A stretch of DNA of 40,736 nt from JAGLQA01 sp023135565 (GTDB taxonomy: Bacteria; Acidobacteriota; Aminicenantia; UBA2199). A program made the position numbers and the translations under genes. The notes under the pieces were generated by a model, which was not told where the DNA came from, ran no database searches, and saw only the letters and a program-made list of their open reading frames with translations. The DNA is taken from assembly GCA_030639305.1 (NCBI GenBank), contig DAOWCY010000043.1:1-40736 (forward strand), read 5' to 3'. The stretch's first letter is position 1. The number at the start of each line of letters is the position of its first letter. Below, one piece after another: positions 32,871-40,616 of the stretch.

Positions 32871-33072
32871 CCCTGCCGGGGGCCAAACTTTTGAAAAAGT
32901 TTGATCAAAACTTCTAATAATTTAGAAGCGCTATCGCCCCCACTGCTTCGAAGCCCCTTATAGGTTCCCTGCGCCGCAGGGTTGAAAAAGTTTGACCAAA
33001 ACTTCTAATAATTTAGAAGCGCGATCGCCCCCACTGCTGCGAAGCAGCTTATAGGCCCCCCGTGCCGCGGGG
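32871..33072 (+). repeat. Dispersed intergenic repeat, copy 3 (head plus tandemly doubled tail)
   Basis: Starts CCCTGCCGGGGGCCAAACTT like copies 1 and 2. The segment from GAAAAAGTTTGA through CTTCTAATAATTTAGAAGCG to the terminal hairpin occurs twice (about 32893-32981 and 32982-33072). The two hairpins are CCCTGCG-C-CGCAGGG and CCCCGTG-C-CGCGGGG. The second copy runs into the 3' end of the sigma-54 activator gene and encodes its last residues. Confidence 0.8.
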
Positions 33073-36000
33073 TGGGGTCAAGTTGTACTTCTTGATCAGG
33101 TTGAATAAATACATGCGGCTGATCTTTAACGCCCGGGCTGTGTTCACTTTGTGCCAGTCGTTCTCCTTGAGGGCTTTGGATACCAAATACTTCTCCAGGT
33201 TCGCTTTGGCCGCGCCAAGACTGAATTCGGTCTTGTAATCCACGGTCTCTCCTATTTCGAAATCAGGGTAATACGTAATCAACCGCTTGATACTGGATTC
33301 CAACTCCCTGACATTCCCCGGCCACTCACGGCTCTTCAAAAACTCGACAATACCCTGGAACTCTAATTTGTCTTCGATGGGAAAATTGTTCTTCTTAAGA
33401 AAATACTCGGCCAATAACGGTATGTCTTCGATGCGGTCCCGCAGCGGCGGCACTTTGATCTGCAATACCTCCAGCCGGTAATACAAATCCTCGCGGAAAC
33501 GGTTCTCCCGGGCCATGGCTTTTAAATCCTTGTTGGTGGCGGAAATCAAACGGAAATCCACTTTGATGGTTTTGTTTTCCCCTAAGCGGCGCACCTCCTG
33601 CTCCTGCAGAGCGCGCAGCAGCTTGGCCTGCAAACCCATAGGCAGGTCGGCGATCTCATCCAAAAAAAGCGTGCCCTGGTGAGCGGCTTCGATCAAACCG
33701 GTACGGTTCTCGCCGGCCCCGGTAAAAGCGCCTTTCTTGTAACCGAAAAGTTCCGCTTCCAGCAGGTTTTCGGGAATAGCAGCGGAATTTACCGGGATAA
33801 AAGGTTTGCCTGCCCGGGCGCTCATGATATGCACACCGCGGGCAACAAGCTCTTTGCCGCTGCCGCTCTCGCCGCTGATCGATACGGGAAAATCCACTTT
33901 CCCTACTCTCAGGATTTGATCTTTGACCGTTTTCATGGCCAGCGATTCGCCGATAATAAAACCGAGTTTGCGATTCAATTTATAGTCGTTTTCATAATAA
34001 CGCCGGATCAAGGTGGCAAACTTCTCGAGCAGGTCTTTTTGCCTGTCGAAAAAATCGTAATCCGCATAAGTGTTTTCCACGAAAGCCAATAATAACACGG
34101 CAAAAAGAGCGTCGGAAATCCGCCACAATATCACTTTGGTGTTTTTGAAAAAATAGAATACCCTTTCTTCGCTTTTATACAAACTTTTGACCGCTTCTAA
34201 GTCCAGGTCCAGGTTTTCCAAAGAGGCGGCGGCGGCGTTTATCATCTCTGTGGTCAGATCGCTAAACTTATTGGGTGCGGAGAAATCGAACAGCGGTTCC
34301 CCCTTTTCATAGATAACCAGTTTCACCAAATCCACGGGCACGGCTTTTTCGATCTCTTTGAGCAGGCTCTTAAAAAAATCTCCGGGTACTTTCCAGCGCT
34401 GGTAATCGCCCACCAATGCGGCGCTTTTAAACAGGTCGTAGGTGGAATCTTTCTCATCTAAGGCGTTTTTTAGTTTACCCAGGCGGGCGGAGATTTTGCG
34501 CTTATTCCTGAGAAAAAAATAGTAGACGTCGAAAAATATTTCCCGCTCTTCCGGCGCCATCTCCCCGGCAGTAGAAAAATAGCTAAAATAGATATAATAA
34601 TATTCATAATAGTAGTAATCCTTAATGCCTTTGCTCGCCGCCATAGAGAGGCTGCGCAGTTTTTCCAACAGGCCCGGCAGTTTGTGTTTCTTCAGCAACA
34701 AGGCCAGGCTTTCAAAACGCAGCGCCTGCGATGCGATCTTCTCTATCTCCCGGCTTAACCCGGCGCTCTCTAAACGGCTTCCTTTTTTCTCACCGGCCCG
34801 CAAAAGAGAAAACAACACCTGTTGATCCGGGCTGAAAAGGCTGCTGTGCTGCTCTAAAAAATCCACGCCGGCCGGTTTGCCGGCTGTTAAAAAAAGAATT
34901 TTCAACTTTAAAAATCCCGATTCGATTTTATTCAGCAGGTTCTCTTTTTCTTCGAAAAGGGAGATGGCGCTGTCGATGAATTCCAGGGCTTTCGTATAGT
35001 TGTGCCTGAGATACTCTAAATGGGCGATATTATAGTAATCCACCGCCAGGGAAACAACTTTTCGCTGCTCCCGGTCATAGTTCAACGCTGATTTCAGGTA
35101 GTCTTCCGCTTCTTGCCAACTGCCTTTTATTTTGCTGATTTCCGCCAGGTTCGATTCCACTAAGGCCTGCCCGTTCCGGTTCCCTTGTTCCCGGTATATG
35201 GTTAAGGCTTTTTTATACCAGGACTCGGCCCGGTTGGAATTCTCCCGGATTAGGTGAAAAAAATTACCGGTGTCCACGGCCACCTGGGCGGAAAGCAATT
35301 TATAATCGTTGATTTCGCTCTCGATAAAAACATTCAGGTACAGTTTTTCAGCTTCATCATAGGCCCCTTTTTGACGCAGCAATTTTGCCTGTTGGTTCCT
35401 GGCGTCCAATTCAGCCCGGGAATATCTTTTTTCACTCAGAAAAGCGGCGGCCTCATCTAAGAGTTGGGCTGCTTTTCCCGGTTCGCCGCCGTAAATATAG
35501 CGGTCGCTGAGTTGGATGGCGGCAAGATGGCGGTACAGTTCGCCGCTGATCTTTTTATGGTATTTTTCGGCTTTTTGGAAGCCGGATTTTTTAACCGTAC
35601 AAATAAATTTCAAGTAAAAGAACTCATCTTTTAACTCAGCGGGAATTTGACCCGGGATAGACCGCAAAATTTGCTCCATGCTCAGGTAATCTTTTTCCAA
35701 TTTGTACACATGGGCCAGCTTTAAGTCGAGAAAAACCGGGTCCTGTTCCCGGCAGCGTTCTGCCAGTTCCCGGGCAGAAGACAAATCGCCCTCCTTTAAA
35801 AACACTTCGGCAAAAAGCCTGACCAGTTCGACCTCTTTTTGCAGGAAATCGAAGTTATCGAAAAAGATTCTCCCGGCGCTGGCCATACCGTCCGCCAGTT
35901 TACAGCGGTTTTGCAGGAATTTCTTAAGAATTTTTTTTATTTCTGCCGGGCGGCCTGTTTTGATGATGTTTTTGAGCATCAGGTTCATGGAGTCGAATTT

Positions 36001-37278
36001 GTCCAGGTAGAGTTTTAATATCTCTTTTTCCTCATCTTTGCCGACTTCGATATTTAATGCCGGCAGGCTCACATTAAGCAGTATTTTGGCGGCGGCGATT
36101 TTTAGATATTTTTTCCCGATCAGGGTTTCTACCAGCCCACACTCTTCGCTGGAAAACACCGTAGGCAGAGCCTCCTGGGAGAGCGGGTGGGAAATGGTTT
36201 TAAACACTTTGAGGAGATATATCTCCTGTTGGGTTAGTTCCTGCCGCTCTTCGATATTATAAAAACCCAGGTATTTATCCAGCAGGTTGGGCGGACTCTC
36301 TTTGAGAGTCAGGTCGAAGTCGATAAAGTCGTTCTCGCCGAACACGATCAACAGGATACCGGGAATCCCGGAGGAATCCAGCAAGTATTTTATGAACTCG
36401 CTCTCTTCCTTAGTTTTTAGATTATCCACCGACAGCACCAGGGATTCGCCGGAAGATTTTTTTAGAAAAAGTTTTAATTGGCCGGCGGCGTTTACAAAAC
36501 CAGGGGGTTCCGCGCAGGCCTCCTTTTGTTCTTCTTGCAGGAGGATTCCCATTAGGGCAACGGGCAATTTTTTCTTTTTATTATTATATACATTATTATC
36601 TATAAATATAGACGAAACGTTGGCCGGGTTAAACCCGTTGAATAAGTTAATGGCGATAATTTTTTTCAACACAGCGGCGGCGGTTTTGATCTTGATTTTG
36701 ATATTTCCGCTGCTTCCCGGCCGGGACAGGTTCAGTTTATTAGCCGCAAAATCGCTGAACCGGTAGATATAACAGTGTTCTTCCGGGAAATGATACTTGC
36801 CTGTCAGGTCAGCGAAAATCTCTTTATAATTCCCTTCAGACAGGTTTTTAAAGCAGCGCTGTTTTTGAAAAATTTCGATTATCGAGTTTATGGGCGGTAC
36901 GATTTTTTTGGACAATTCGATAGGGAAGCGCACACAGCCCGCAGCATCGATGCAAAAACGGCTAAAATCTAAAAAATCCAGGCCGTAGGATTTTGCTGTT
37001 TTGAAGAGGGCGATAAATTGTACGAAGAGTTTTTCCACGGCTGCCTCTTCCAGGTTATTATCTAATGAACTGCTTGCAGTTGGGAGTTTTTCAACCAGGA
37101 TATGTATCTCGAAATTATTGTGGCTGAAAAAAACCAGGTTTTGCAAGCAGCCGCCGTAAAAATTCAAGATAGTATTCAATCTTTCTAAGTTGGCGGTAGA
37201 GTAAGGAATGGTGATTGTTTGCAGTTGGGATTTGTCGTATATGGCGGCGAGTACTTGCGGAAAATCCTTGGTGAGCAT
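33049..37278 (-). CDS. Very large sigma-54-dependent activator with TPR and GAF-like regions
   Basis: 1409 residues, about three times a normal activator of this class. The N-terminal 470 residues are not clearly recognised; parts resemble a degenerate kinase or ATPase module. TPR-like helices cover about 480-850 (AELDARNQQAKLLRQKGAYD, RNGQALVESNLAEISKIKGS). A GAF-like region precedes the AAA+ domain (about 1090-1330), which has Walker A GESGSGKE near 1134, the sigma-54 contact loop GAFTGA at about 1183-1188, and LFLDEIADLP. A Fis-type helix-turn-helix closes the protein (about 1355-1400, NTARALKISRMYLFNLIKKY). The final residues PRGTGGL are encoded inside a dispersed repeat. The promoter lies 5 bases before ATG, so the mRNA looks leaderless. 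It should activate sigma-54 promoters in response to a bound partner or ligand. The target genes are unknown. Confidence 0.9.
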   Translation of the reverse strand: MLTKDFPQVLAAIYDKSQLQTITIPYSTANLERLNTILNFYGGCLQNLVFFSHNNFEIHILVEKLPTASSSLDNNLEEAAVEKLFVQFIALFKTAKSYGLDFLDFSRFCIDAAGCVRFPIELSKKIVPPINSIIEIFQKQRCFKNLSEGNYKEIFADLTGKYHFPEEHCYIYRFSDFAANKLNLSRPGSSGNIKIKIKTAAAVLKKIIAINLFNGFNPANVSSIFIDNNVYNNKKKKLPVALMGILLQEEQKEACAEPPGFVNAAGQLKLFLKKSSGESLVLSVDNLKTKEESEFIKYLLDSSGIPGILLIVFGENDFIDFDLTLKESPPNLLDKYLGFYNIEERQELTQQEIYLLKVFKTISHPLSQEALPTVFSSEECGLVETLIGKKYLKIAAAKILLNVSLPALNIEVGKDEEKEILKLYLDKFDSMNLMLKNIIKTGRPAEIKKILKKFLQNRCKLADGMASAGRIFFDNFDFLQKEVELVRLFAEVFLKEGDLSSARELAERCREQDPVFLDLKLAHVYKLEKDYLSMEQILRSIPGQIPAELKDEFFYLKFICTVKKSGFQKAEKYHKKISGELYRHLAAIQLSDRYIYGGEPGKAAQLLDEAAAFLSEKRYSRAELDARNQQAKLLRQKGAYDEAEKLYLNVFIESEINDYKLLSAQVAVDTGNFFHLIRENSNRAESWYKKALTIYREQGNRNGQALVESNLAEISKIKGSWQEAEDYLKSALNYDREQRKVVSLAVDYYNIAHLEYLRHNYTKALEFIDSAISLFEEKENLLNKIESGFLKLKILFLTAGKPAGVDFLEQHSSLFSPDQQVLFSLLRAGEKKGSRLESAGLSREIEKIASQALRFESLALLLKKHKLPGLLEKLRSLSMAASKGIKDYYYYEYYYIYFSYFSTAGEMAPEEREIFFDVYYFFLRNKRKISARLGKLKNALDEKDSTYDLFKSAALVGDYQRWKVPGDFFKSLLKEIEKAVPVDLVKLVIYEKGEPLFDFSAPNKFSDLTTEMINAAAASLENLDLDLEAVKSLYKSEERVFYFFKNTKVILWRISDALFAVLLLAFVENTYADYDFFDRQKDLLEKFATLIRRYYENDYKLNRKLGFIIGESLAMKTVKDQILRVGKVDFPVSISGESGSGKELVARGVHIMSARAGKPFIPVNSAAIPENLLEAELFGYKKGAFTGAGENRTGLIEAAHQGTLFLDEIADLPMGLQAKLLRALQEQEVRRLGENKTIKVDFRLISATNKDLKAMARENRFREDLYYRLEVLQIKVPPLRDRIEDIPLLAEYFLKKNNFPIEDKLEFQGIVEFLKSREWPGNVRELESSIKRLITYYPDFEIGETVDYKTEFSLGAAKANLEKYLVSKALKENDWHKVNTARALKISRMYLFNLIKKYNLTPPRGTGGL

Positions 37279-37283
37279 AGTTT

Positions 37284-37312
37284 CTTATATCATAAAAGGG
37301 CTGATTTTGCAA
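37284..37312 (-). promoter_or_regulatory. Leaderless-type promoter of the sigma-54 activator gene
   Basis: Minus-strand TTGCAA (37307-37312), 17-base spacer, TATAAG (37284-37289), five bases to the ATG at 37278, no ribosome binding site. The spacer shares the segment GCCCTTTTAT/GCCTTTTAT with the U32-like copy A promoter. Confidence 0.7.
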
Positions 37313-37371
37313 TTTTTTTAGCTCACCTGGTGCCGCGCCCTTTTTACAGCTTTCAGCTTTCGGCATTCAGC

Positions 37372-37393
37372 CGGGGGAAAAGTCCCCCGTTTT
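37372..37393 (+). terminator. Terminator-like hairpin
   Basis: CGGGGG (37372-37377) pairs with CCCCCG (37384-37389) around AAAAGT and is followed by TTTT. No plus-strand gene ends nearby, so it would act only on read-through. The preceding CTTTCAGCTTTCGGCATTCAG is a low-complexity heptad-like repeat, echoed at about 32812-32840. Confidence 0.4.
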
Positions 37394-37479
37394 CAGTGCT
37401 GCGCAAGGTGTAAAGGGAAAGGCAAATCATCCTCCCGGGAAAATTTAATAAATTTTTTGTCTTTTTGTCGCATTACATG

Positions 37480-37508
37480 TTGACATTTTACGAATTTTAC
37501 AATATAAC
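37480..37508 (+). promoter_or_regulatory. Promoter of the AF2212-like antitoxin gene
   Basis: TTGACA (37480-37485), a 17-base spacer and TATAAC (37503-37508). The expected start near 37515 is followed by AGGAG and the ATG at 37525. Confidence 0.75.
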
Positions 37509-37524
37509 TACACCAGGAGTGATA

Positions 37525-37746
37525 ATGAGTGTATTAATTGAAGGCATTTATGAAAGAGGCGTCGTTAAACTTAAAACTAAAGTTAAGATACCCAACAATA
37601 CAGAGGTGCTGGTATCGTTTAAAGATAAAATAAATAAAGAGAAGTTTTTGGAATCCGCCGGGTCGTGGCAGGGTATCGACGCCGGTATTTTTAATGATAT
37701 ATTAAAATCTAGAAAAAATTTGCGTGAAAGGAATATTGAGCTTTGA
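37525..37746 (+). CDS. AF2212-like (DUF104) antitoxin
   Basis: 73 residues from ATG at 37525. AGGAG lies 7 bases upstream, and an in-frame start 20 codons earlier would lie inside the promoter. MSVLIEGIYERGVVKLKTKV, then KIPNNTEVLVSFKDK, is the beta-rich DUF104 pattern (Y-E-x-G-V-x-x-L ... V-x-V), followed by a helical toxin-binding tail. The gene's TGA overlaps a TTG that opens a PIN-like start, as in an intact antitoxin-toxin operon, but the toxin is reduced to a few codons. Confidence 0.75.
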   Translation: MSVLIEGIYERGVVKLKTKVKIPNNTEVLVSFKDKINKEKFLESAGSWQGIDAGIFNDILKSRKNLRERNIEL

Positions 37747-37805
37747 AATTTCTTTTAGATATAGAAGGGCACAAAGTCTCCTATAATTTTCTTTTTTGTT
37801 CGTAG
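37743..37805 (+). pseudogene. Relic of a PIN toxin start
   Basis: From TTG at 37743 (overlapping the antitoxin stop) the frame reads MKFLLDIEGHKVSYNFLFCS and stops. MKFLLD is the typical first strand of PIN toxins, which continue T-N; here the match ends after Asp. About 125 residues of toxin are missing. Confidence 0.5.
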
Positions 37806-37811
37806 GATTCG

Positions 37812-37839
37812 TTGACTTCATACTCTTTTTTAGTATAAT
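37812..37839 (+). promoter_or_regulatory. Promoter overlapping the start of the hybrid kinase gene
   Basis: TTGACT (37812-37817), a 16-base spacer and TATAAT (37834-37839). An ATG at 37838 overlaps the -10 box and therefore cannot be in the transcript; the ATG at 37847 lies where transcription would begin. No ribosome binding site is seen. Confidence 0.7.
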
Positions 37840-37846
37840 GACAGCA

Positions 37847-39814
37847 ATGACAAACACATCCGGCACCGAACAAATTTACCGGCAAGAATCCCAACTGCTA
37901 AAAAAAATTAAAGACATCATCGATAATAAATCTATCCCACAAGATCGATTATGGCAGGAATTTACCGGGTTAGGAAGAGAATATGAAAAACTATTGAGAA
38001 ATGCCGTCTTCATCACCCGCTTAGGAGACGCAAACCAGAAAAAATTGATAAAGGCGCTGCATTTGGAAAAAGAAAAACAACAATTGGAGCGCATCGCTAA
38101 AGACCGGGCAAAACAAATCGAAGAAAAAAATCGCCAACTGCAAAAACAAACCGTACTGCTAAAGGAAAAATCGGAAAAATTAAAAGAGATGTCGGAACTT
38201 AAATCCCGTTTTTTTGCTAATATTTCACACGAATTCCGCACCCCCCTGACCCTGATTATGGGCCCCATCGAACAAATGCTGGCCGGGAAGCGCAGCAAAG
38301 AAGAAGAAAAAAAACTAACCCTAATACTGCGAAATTCCCAGCGGCTGTTGGCGCTGATCGACCAACTGCTGGAACTGTCGAAATTCGAATTCGGAAAGAT
38401 GAAGCTGGAGGCCTCGCTCCAGGATATCGTTCCTTTCTTAGATGGCTGCACCGCCTCCTTAGAAACACTGCTCGGTCAAAATGAATTAGGGTTGACATAT
38501 CACCCGGAAGAAAAAAACATTGCCCTTTATTTCGACCGGGAAAAGATGGAAAAGGTTATCTACAACCTGCTCCTTAACGCAGTAAAATTCACCCCGGTGG
38601 GAGGGGAAATTACAGTAACAGTCAAAAAAAACCGGGAAAAAACAAAGAATTTTCCAGCCGGTTCGGTAGAAATTTCTGCTGCCGACACCGGCATCGGCAT
38701 CCCGCCCGACCGCCTGGGACATATATTCGACCGTTTTTACCAGGTTGAAGGGGGATACGAAAGCAAACATAAAGGTTCCGGCATCGGACTGGCCCTGGTC
38801 AAAGAACTGGTAGGAATCCACCACGGTGAAATTCATGCCTTTAGCCCCGGGGAAAAATATAGCAGCGGTACGGAATTTATTGTCCGGCTTCCCTTAGGGA
38901 AAGCGCATCTCGATGCCGGGGAAATCGTCAATCTAACCGATCCCTCGTTTATAGGTAAAACCCATGCTGAAATCCGGGAACTTTACCTGACTGCAAGCGA
39001 AGAAAAAGAAAATGAAATTAAACCCGGTGAGGAGACAAAAACAAGAAAAAAAGCAGCCGGGAGACACATCATCCTGGTGGTAGAAGACAGCCCTACTGTG
39101 AGCGCCTACATCAATGAAACGCTCGAACCCTTTTACAGGATAGTAGAAGCCGGGAACGGCCGGGAAGGCATCGAAAAAGCAAAAGAAGTTATCCCCGATC
39201 TCATCATCAGCGATGTGCTCATGCCGGAAGCCGATGGTTATGATTTGTGCCACAGTTTAAAAAACGACATCGAAACCAGTCATATTCCTATTATACTATT
39301 AACCGCTAAAGCCGCGCAGGACGACATCATCGAAGGTCTGGAAACCGGGGCAGACGATTATATCACCAAGCCCTTTAATTCCCAAATCCTGCTCGCCCGC
39401 ATCAAAAACCTCATCGACTTGCGCCGCCAACTGCAAGAGAGCATCACGCGCAGGATGAACATGCAGCCCGAGGAAATAACCCTATCGCCTATCGACGAAG
39501 AATTCCTGGAAGAGCTGCAGCAGATGCTCGACAAGAATATAGCGAACTCGGGATTTAACGTGGAAAAATTGTGTGATAAACTTTACATGAGCCGGGCTAC
39601 CCTGTACCGGAAACTGTTGGCTTTAAGCGGCGAATCCCCCACGGAGTTCCTGCGTTCCTACCGTCTTAATAAAGGGGCGGAATTATTGAGAAAAAAGGTC
39701 GGTTCAGTAGTAGAAGTGTCTTTCCAGGTGGGGTTTTCAAATTCCTCCTATTTTTCCAAATGTTTTAAACAGAAATTTCACCGCTCGCCGTTCGAATACA
39801 AAAAAGGAGATTAA
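37847..39814 (+). CDS. Hybrid sensor histidine kinase/response regulator with AraC-type output
   Basis: 655 residues from ATG at 37847, chosen because it coincides with the predicted transcript start; the frame is open upstream. A short N-terminal coiled coil (KEKQQLERIAKDRAKQIEEK) replaces any membrane or ligand sensor. HisKA follows with FFANISHEFRTPLTLIMGPI (H128), then HATPase motifs NLLLNAVKFTP, DTGIGIP and GSGIGLALV. The receiver domain (about 405-525) has VVEDSPTVSAY, phospho-acceptor D456 in LIISDVLMP, and TAKA...ITKPF. An AraC helix-turn-helix (about 560-655) closes with SFQVGFSNSSYFSKCFKQKF. Kinase, receiver and DNA-binding parts in one soluble chain resemble the cytoplasmic half of Bacteroidota hybrid two-component systems without the periplasmic sensor. 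The input probably comes through a partner. It stands alone. Confidence 0.92.
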   Translation: MTNTSGTEQIYRQESQLLKKIKDIIDNKSIPQDRLWQEFTGLGREYEKLLRNAVFITRLGDANQKKLIKALHLEKEKQQLERIAKDRAKQIEEKNRQLQKQTVLLKEKSEKLKEMSELKSRFFANISHEFRTPLTLIMGPIEQMLAGKRSKEEEKKLTLILRNSQRLLALIDQLLELSKFEFGKMKLEASLQDIVPFLDGCTASLETLLGQNELGLTYHPEEKNIALYFDREKMEKVIYNLLLNAVKFTPVGGEITVTVKKNREKTKNFPAGSVEISAADTGIGIPPDRLGHIFDRFYQVEGGYESKHKGSGIGLALVKELVGIHHGEIHAFSPGEKYSSGTEFIVRLPLGKAHLDAGEIVNLTDPSFIGKTHAEIRELYLTASEEKENEIKPGEETKTRKKAAGRHIILVVEDSPTVSAYINETLEPFYRIVEAGNGREGIEKAKEVIPDLIISDVLMPEADGYDLCHSLKNDIETSHIPIILLTAKAAQDDIIEGLETGADDYITKPFNSQILLARIKNLIDLRRQLQESITRRMNMQPEEITLSPIDEEFLEELQQMLDKNIANSGFNVEKLCDKLYMSRATLYRKLLALSGESPTEFLRSYRLNKGAELLRKKVGSVVEVSFQVGFSNSSYFSKCFKQKFHRSPFEYKKGD

Positions 39815-39869
39815 AAGGTTTAATGGTAAACGACCTGGAGGAGAGATTTTGCGAATAGACAAATTTTTT

Positions 39870-39972
39870 ATCTACCGGTTATTGACTTTCCACTTTATCT
39901 TCAATAAAATATGCCGTTACATGGCGGTAAAAAACAACATGTGGCATATATTTCGAGTTTCCACCGGTAGAT
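39870..39972 (+). other. Nested inverted repeats upstream of the gene at 40042
   Basis: ATCTACCGGT (39870-39879) is the exact complement of ACCGGTAGAT (39963-39972). Inside, ATATGCC (39909-39915) pairs with GGCATAT (39943-39949), and ACATG (39919-39923) with CATGT (39938-39942), enclosing a 14-base loop. A promoter candidate, TTGACT (39882-39887)-N17-TAAAAT (39905-39910), lies between the outer arms. Confidence 0.6.
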
Positions 39973-40009
39973 GGTTTTTTTTCAAGTTTGGTCTTGAAAA
40001 AATATTATG
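39973..40009 (+). promoter_or_regulatory. 37-base hairpin element shared with the tuf leader
   Basis: Starts GGTTTTTTTTCAAG, pairs TTTCAAG with CTTGAAA around TTTGGT, and continues AAATATTATG. It matches the element at 1203-1239 (minus) at 30 of 37 positions by hand alignment. The changed positions include the loop but not the 7-bp stem. It is followed by AAGGAG and the ATG at 40042. Confidence 0.5.
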
Positions 40010-40041
40010 CAAATTATAAAATAATAATTTAAGGAGCAAAA

Positions 40042-40416
40042 ATGTCGGACAACATCTCTCAAGACGAGAAAAAGATTATCAAGCAATCCATTAACGCCTT
40101 CACAAAGCTGTTGAAGGAATTCCCGAAAAATGCGGCGGGTGATTTTATTTATGATGGTTCCACCCTAACAAAAATAGGAAATGCCGGAGATGCCCTAACT
40201 GGAATGACCGCCCTGCTTAGTAAGGAAGAGACATCCCTGGAAGAAACGGAAAAAAATATGCTTAAAGAATCCTATAGTGTGCTTTCCCGATTAATGGCTG
40301 AAATGCCGAAGAAGTCCACGGATGATTTTTCCTATGACCGGGCGATTCACCAACTGGTGGAGAAGGCGCGGGAAGCCGTAAAAAAATTAAATCATATTAC
40401 AACCGGAACAGCCTGA
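40042..40416 (+). CDS. Small soluble protein made of two related helical repeats, function unknown
   Basis: 124 residues with AAGGAG before ATG. Two units of about 50 residues are related: DEKKIIKQSINAFTKLLKEF-PK-(x4)-DFIYD (about 8-38) and TEKNMLKESYSVLSRLMAEM-PK-(x4)-DFSYD (about 67-97), sharing EK..(I/M)(I/L)K.S....L..L..E.PK....DF.YD. Each unit ends with a basic or amphipathic helix. No signal peptide, membrane segment or catalytic motif is visible. The compact charged helical pairs suggest a protein-binding role. I do not recognise the family. The gene shares a leader element with tuf and stands after the hybrid kinase, about 230 bases away. Confidence 0.75.
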   Translation: MSDNISQDEKKIIKQSINAFTKLLKEFPKNAAGDFIYDGSTLTKIGNAGDALTGMTALLSKEETSLEETEKNMLKESYSVLSRLMAEMPKKSTDDFSYDRAIHQLVEKAREAVKKLNHITTGTA

Positions 40417-40490
40417 ACAGCCGGAATATTTTTACCGGGATAAAGGCAGTTTAACAGGCTGTCCGAGAACTAAATTAAATCCAGGAAACA

Positions 40491-40509
40491 GGGCGAAGGC
40501 CCTTCGCCC
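40491..40509. repeat. GC-rich palindrome downstream of the small protein gene
   Basis: GGGCGAAGG (40491-40499) and CCTTCGCCC (40501-40509) form a 9-bp perfect palindrome with one base between. It could terminate transcription or be a dispersed palindrome. The rest of 40417-40616 shows no supported gene; an open frame of 62 codons on the minus strand runs through the palindrome and is probably chance. Confidence 0.5.
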
Positions 40510-40616
40510 CTACCGATATCCGGCCTGATTAACCCGTTTTTTTTCAAAAACTGAATAGTTACTTTGTCAACAGCAAGACCGGGATGCTTTTTTTGGCCTA
40601 CCATGAAATTAATATA

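Noticed and set aside
32871..33072. Doubled repeat as an insertion sequence or CRISPR
   Set aside because: There is no transposase frame, no terminal inverted repeats and only two tandem units. It fits a dispersed palindromic intergenic repeat better.
37372..37393. Hairpin with TTTT as terminator of the sigma-54 gene
   Set aside because: It lies upstream of that gene's start, and the T-run is on the opposite strand, so it cannot end that transcript.
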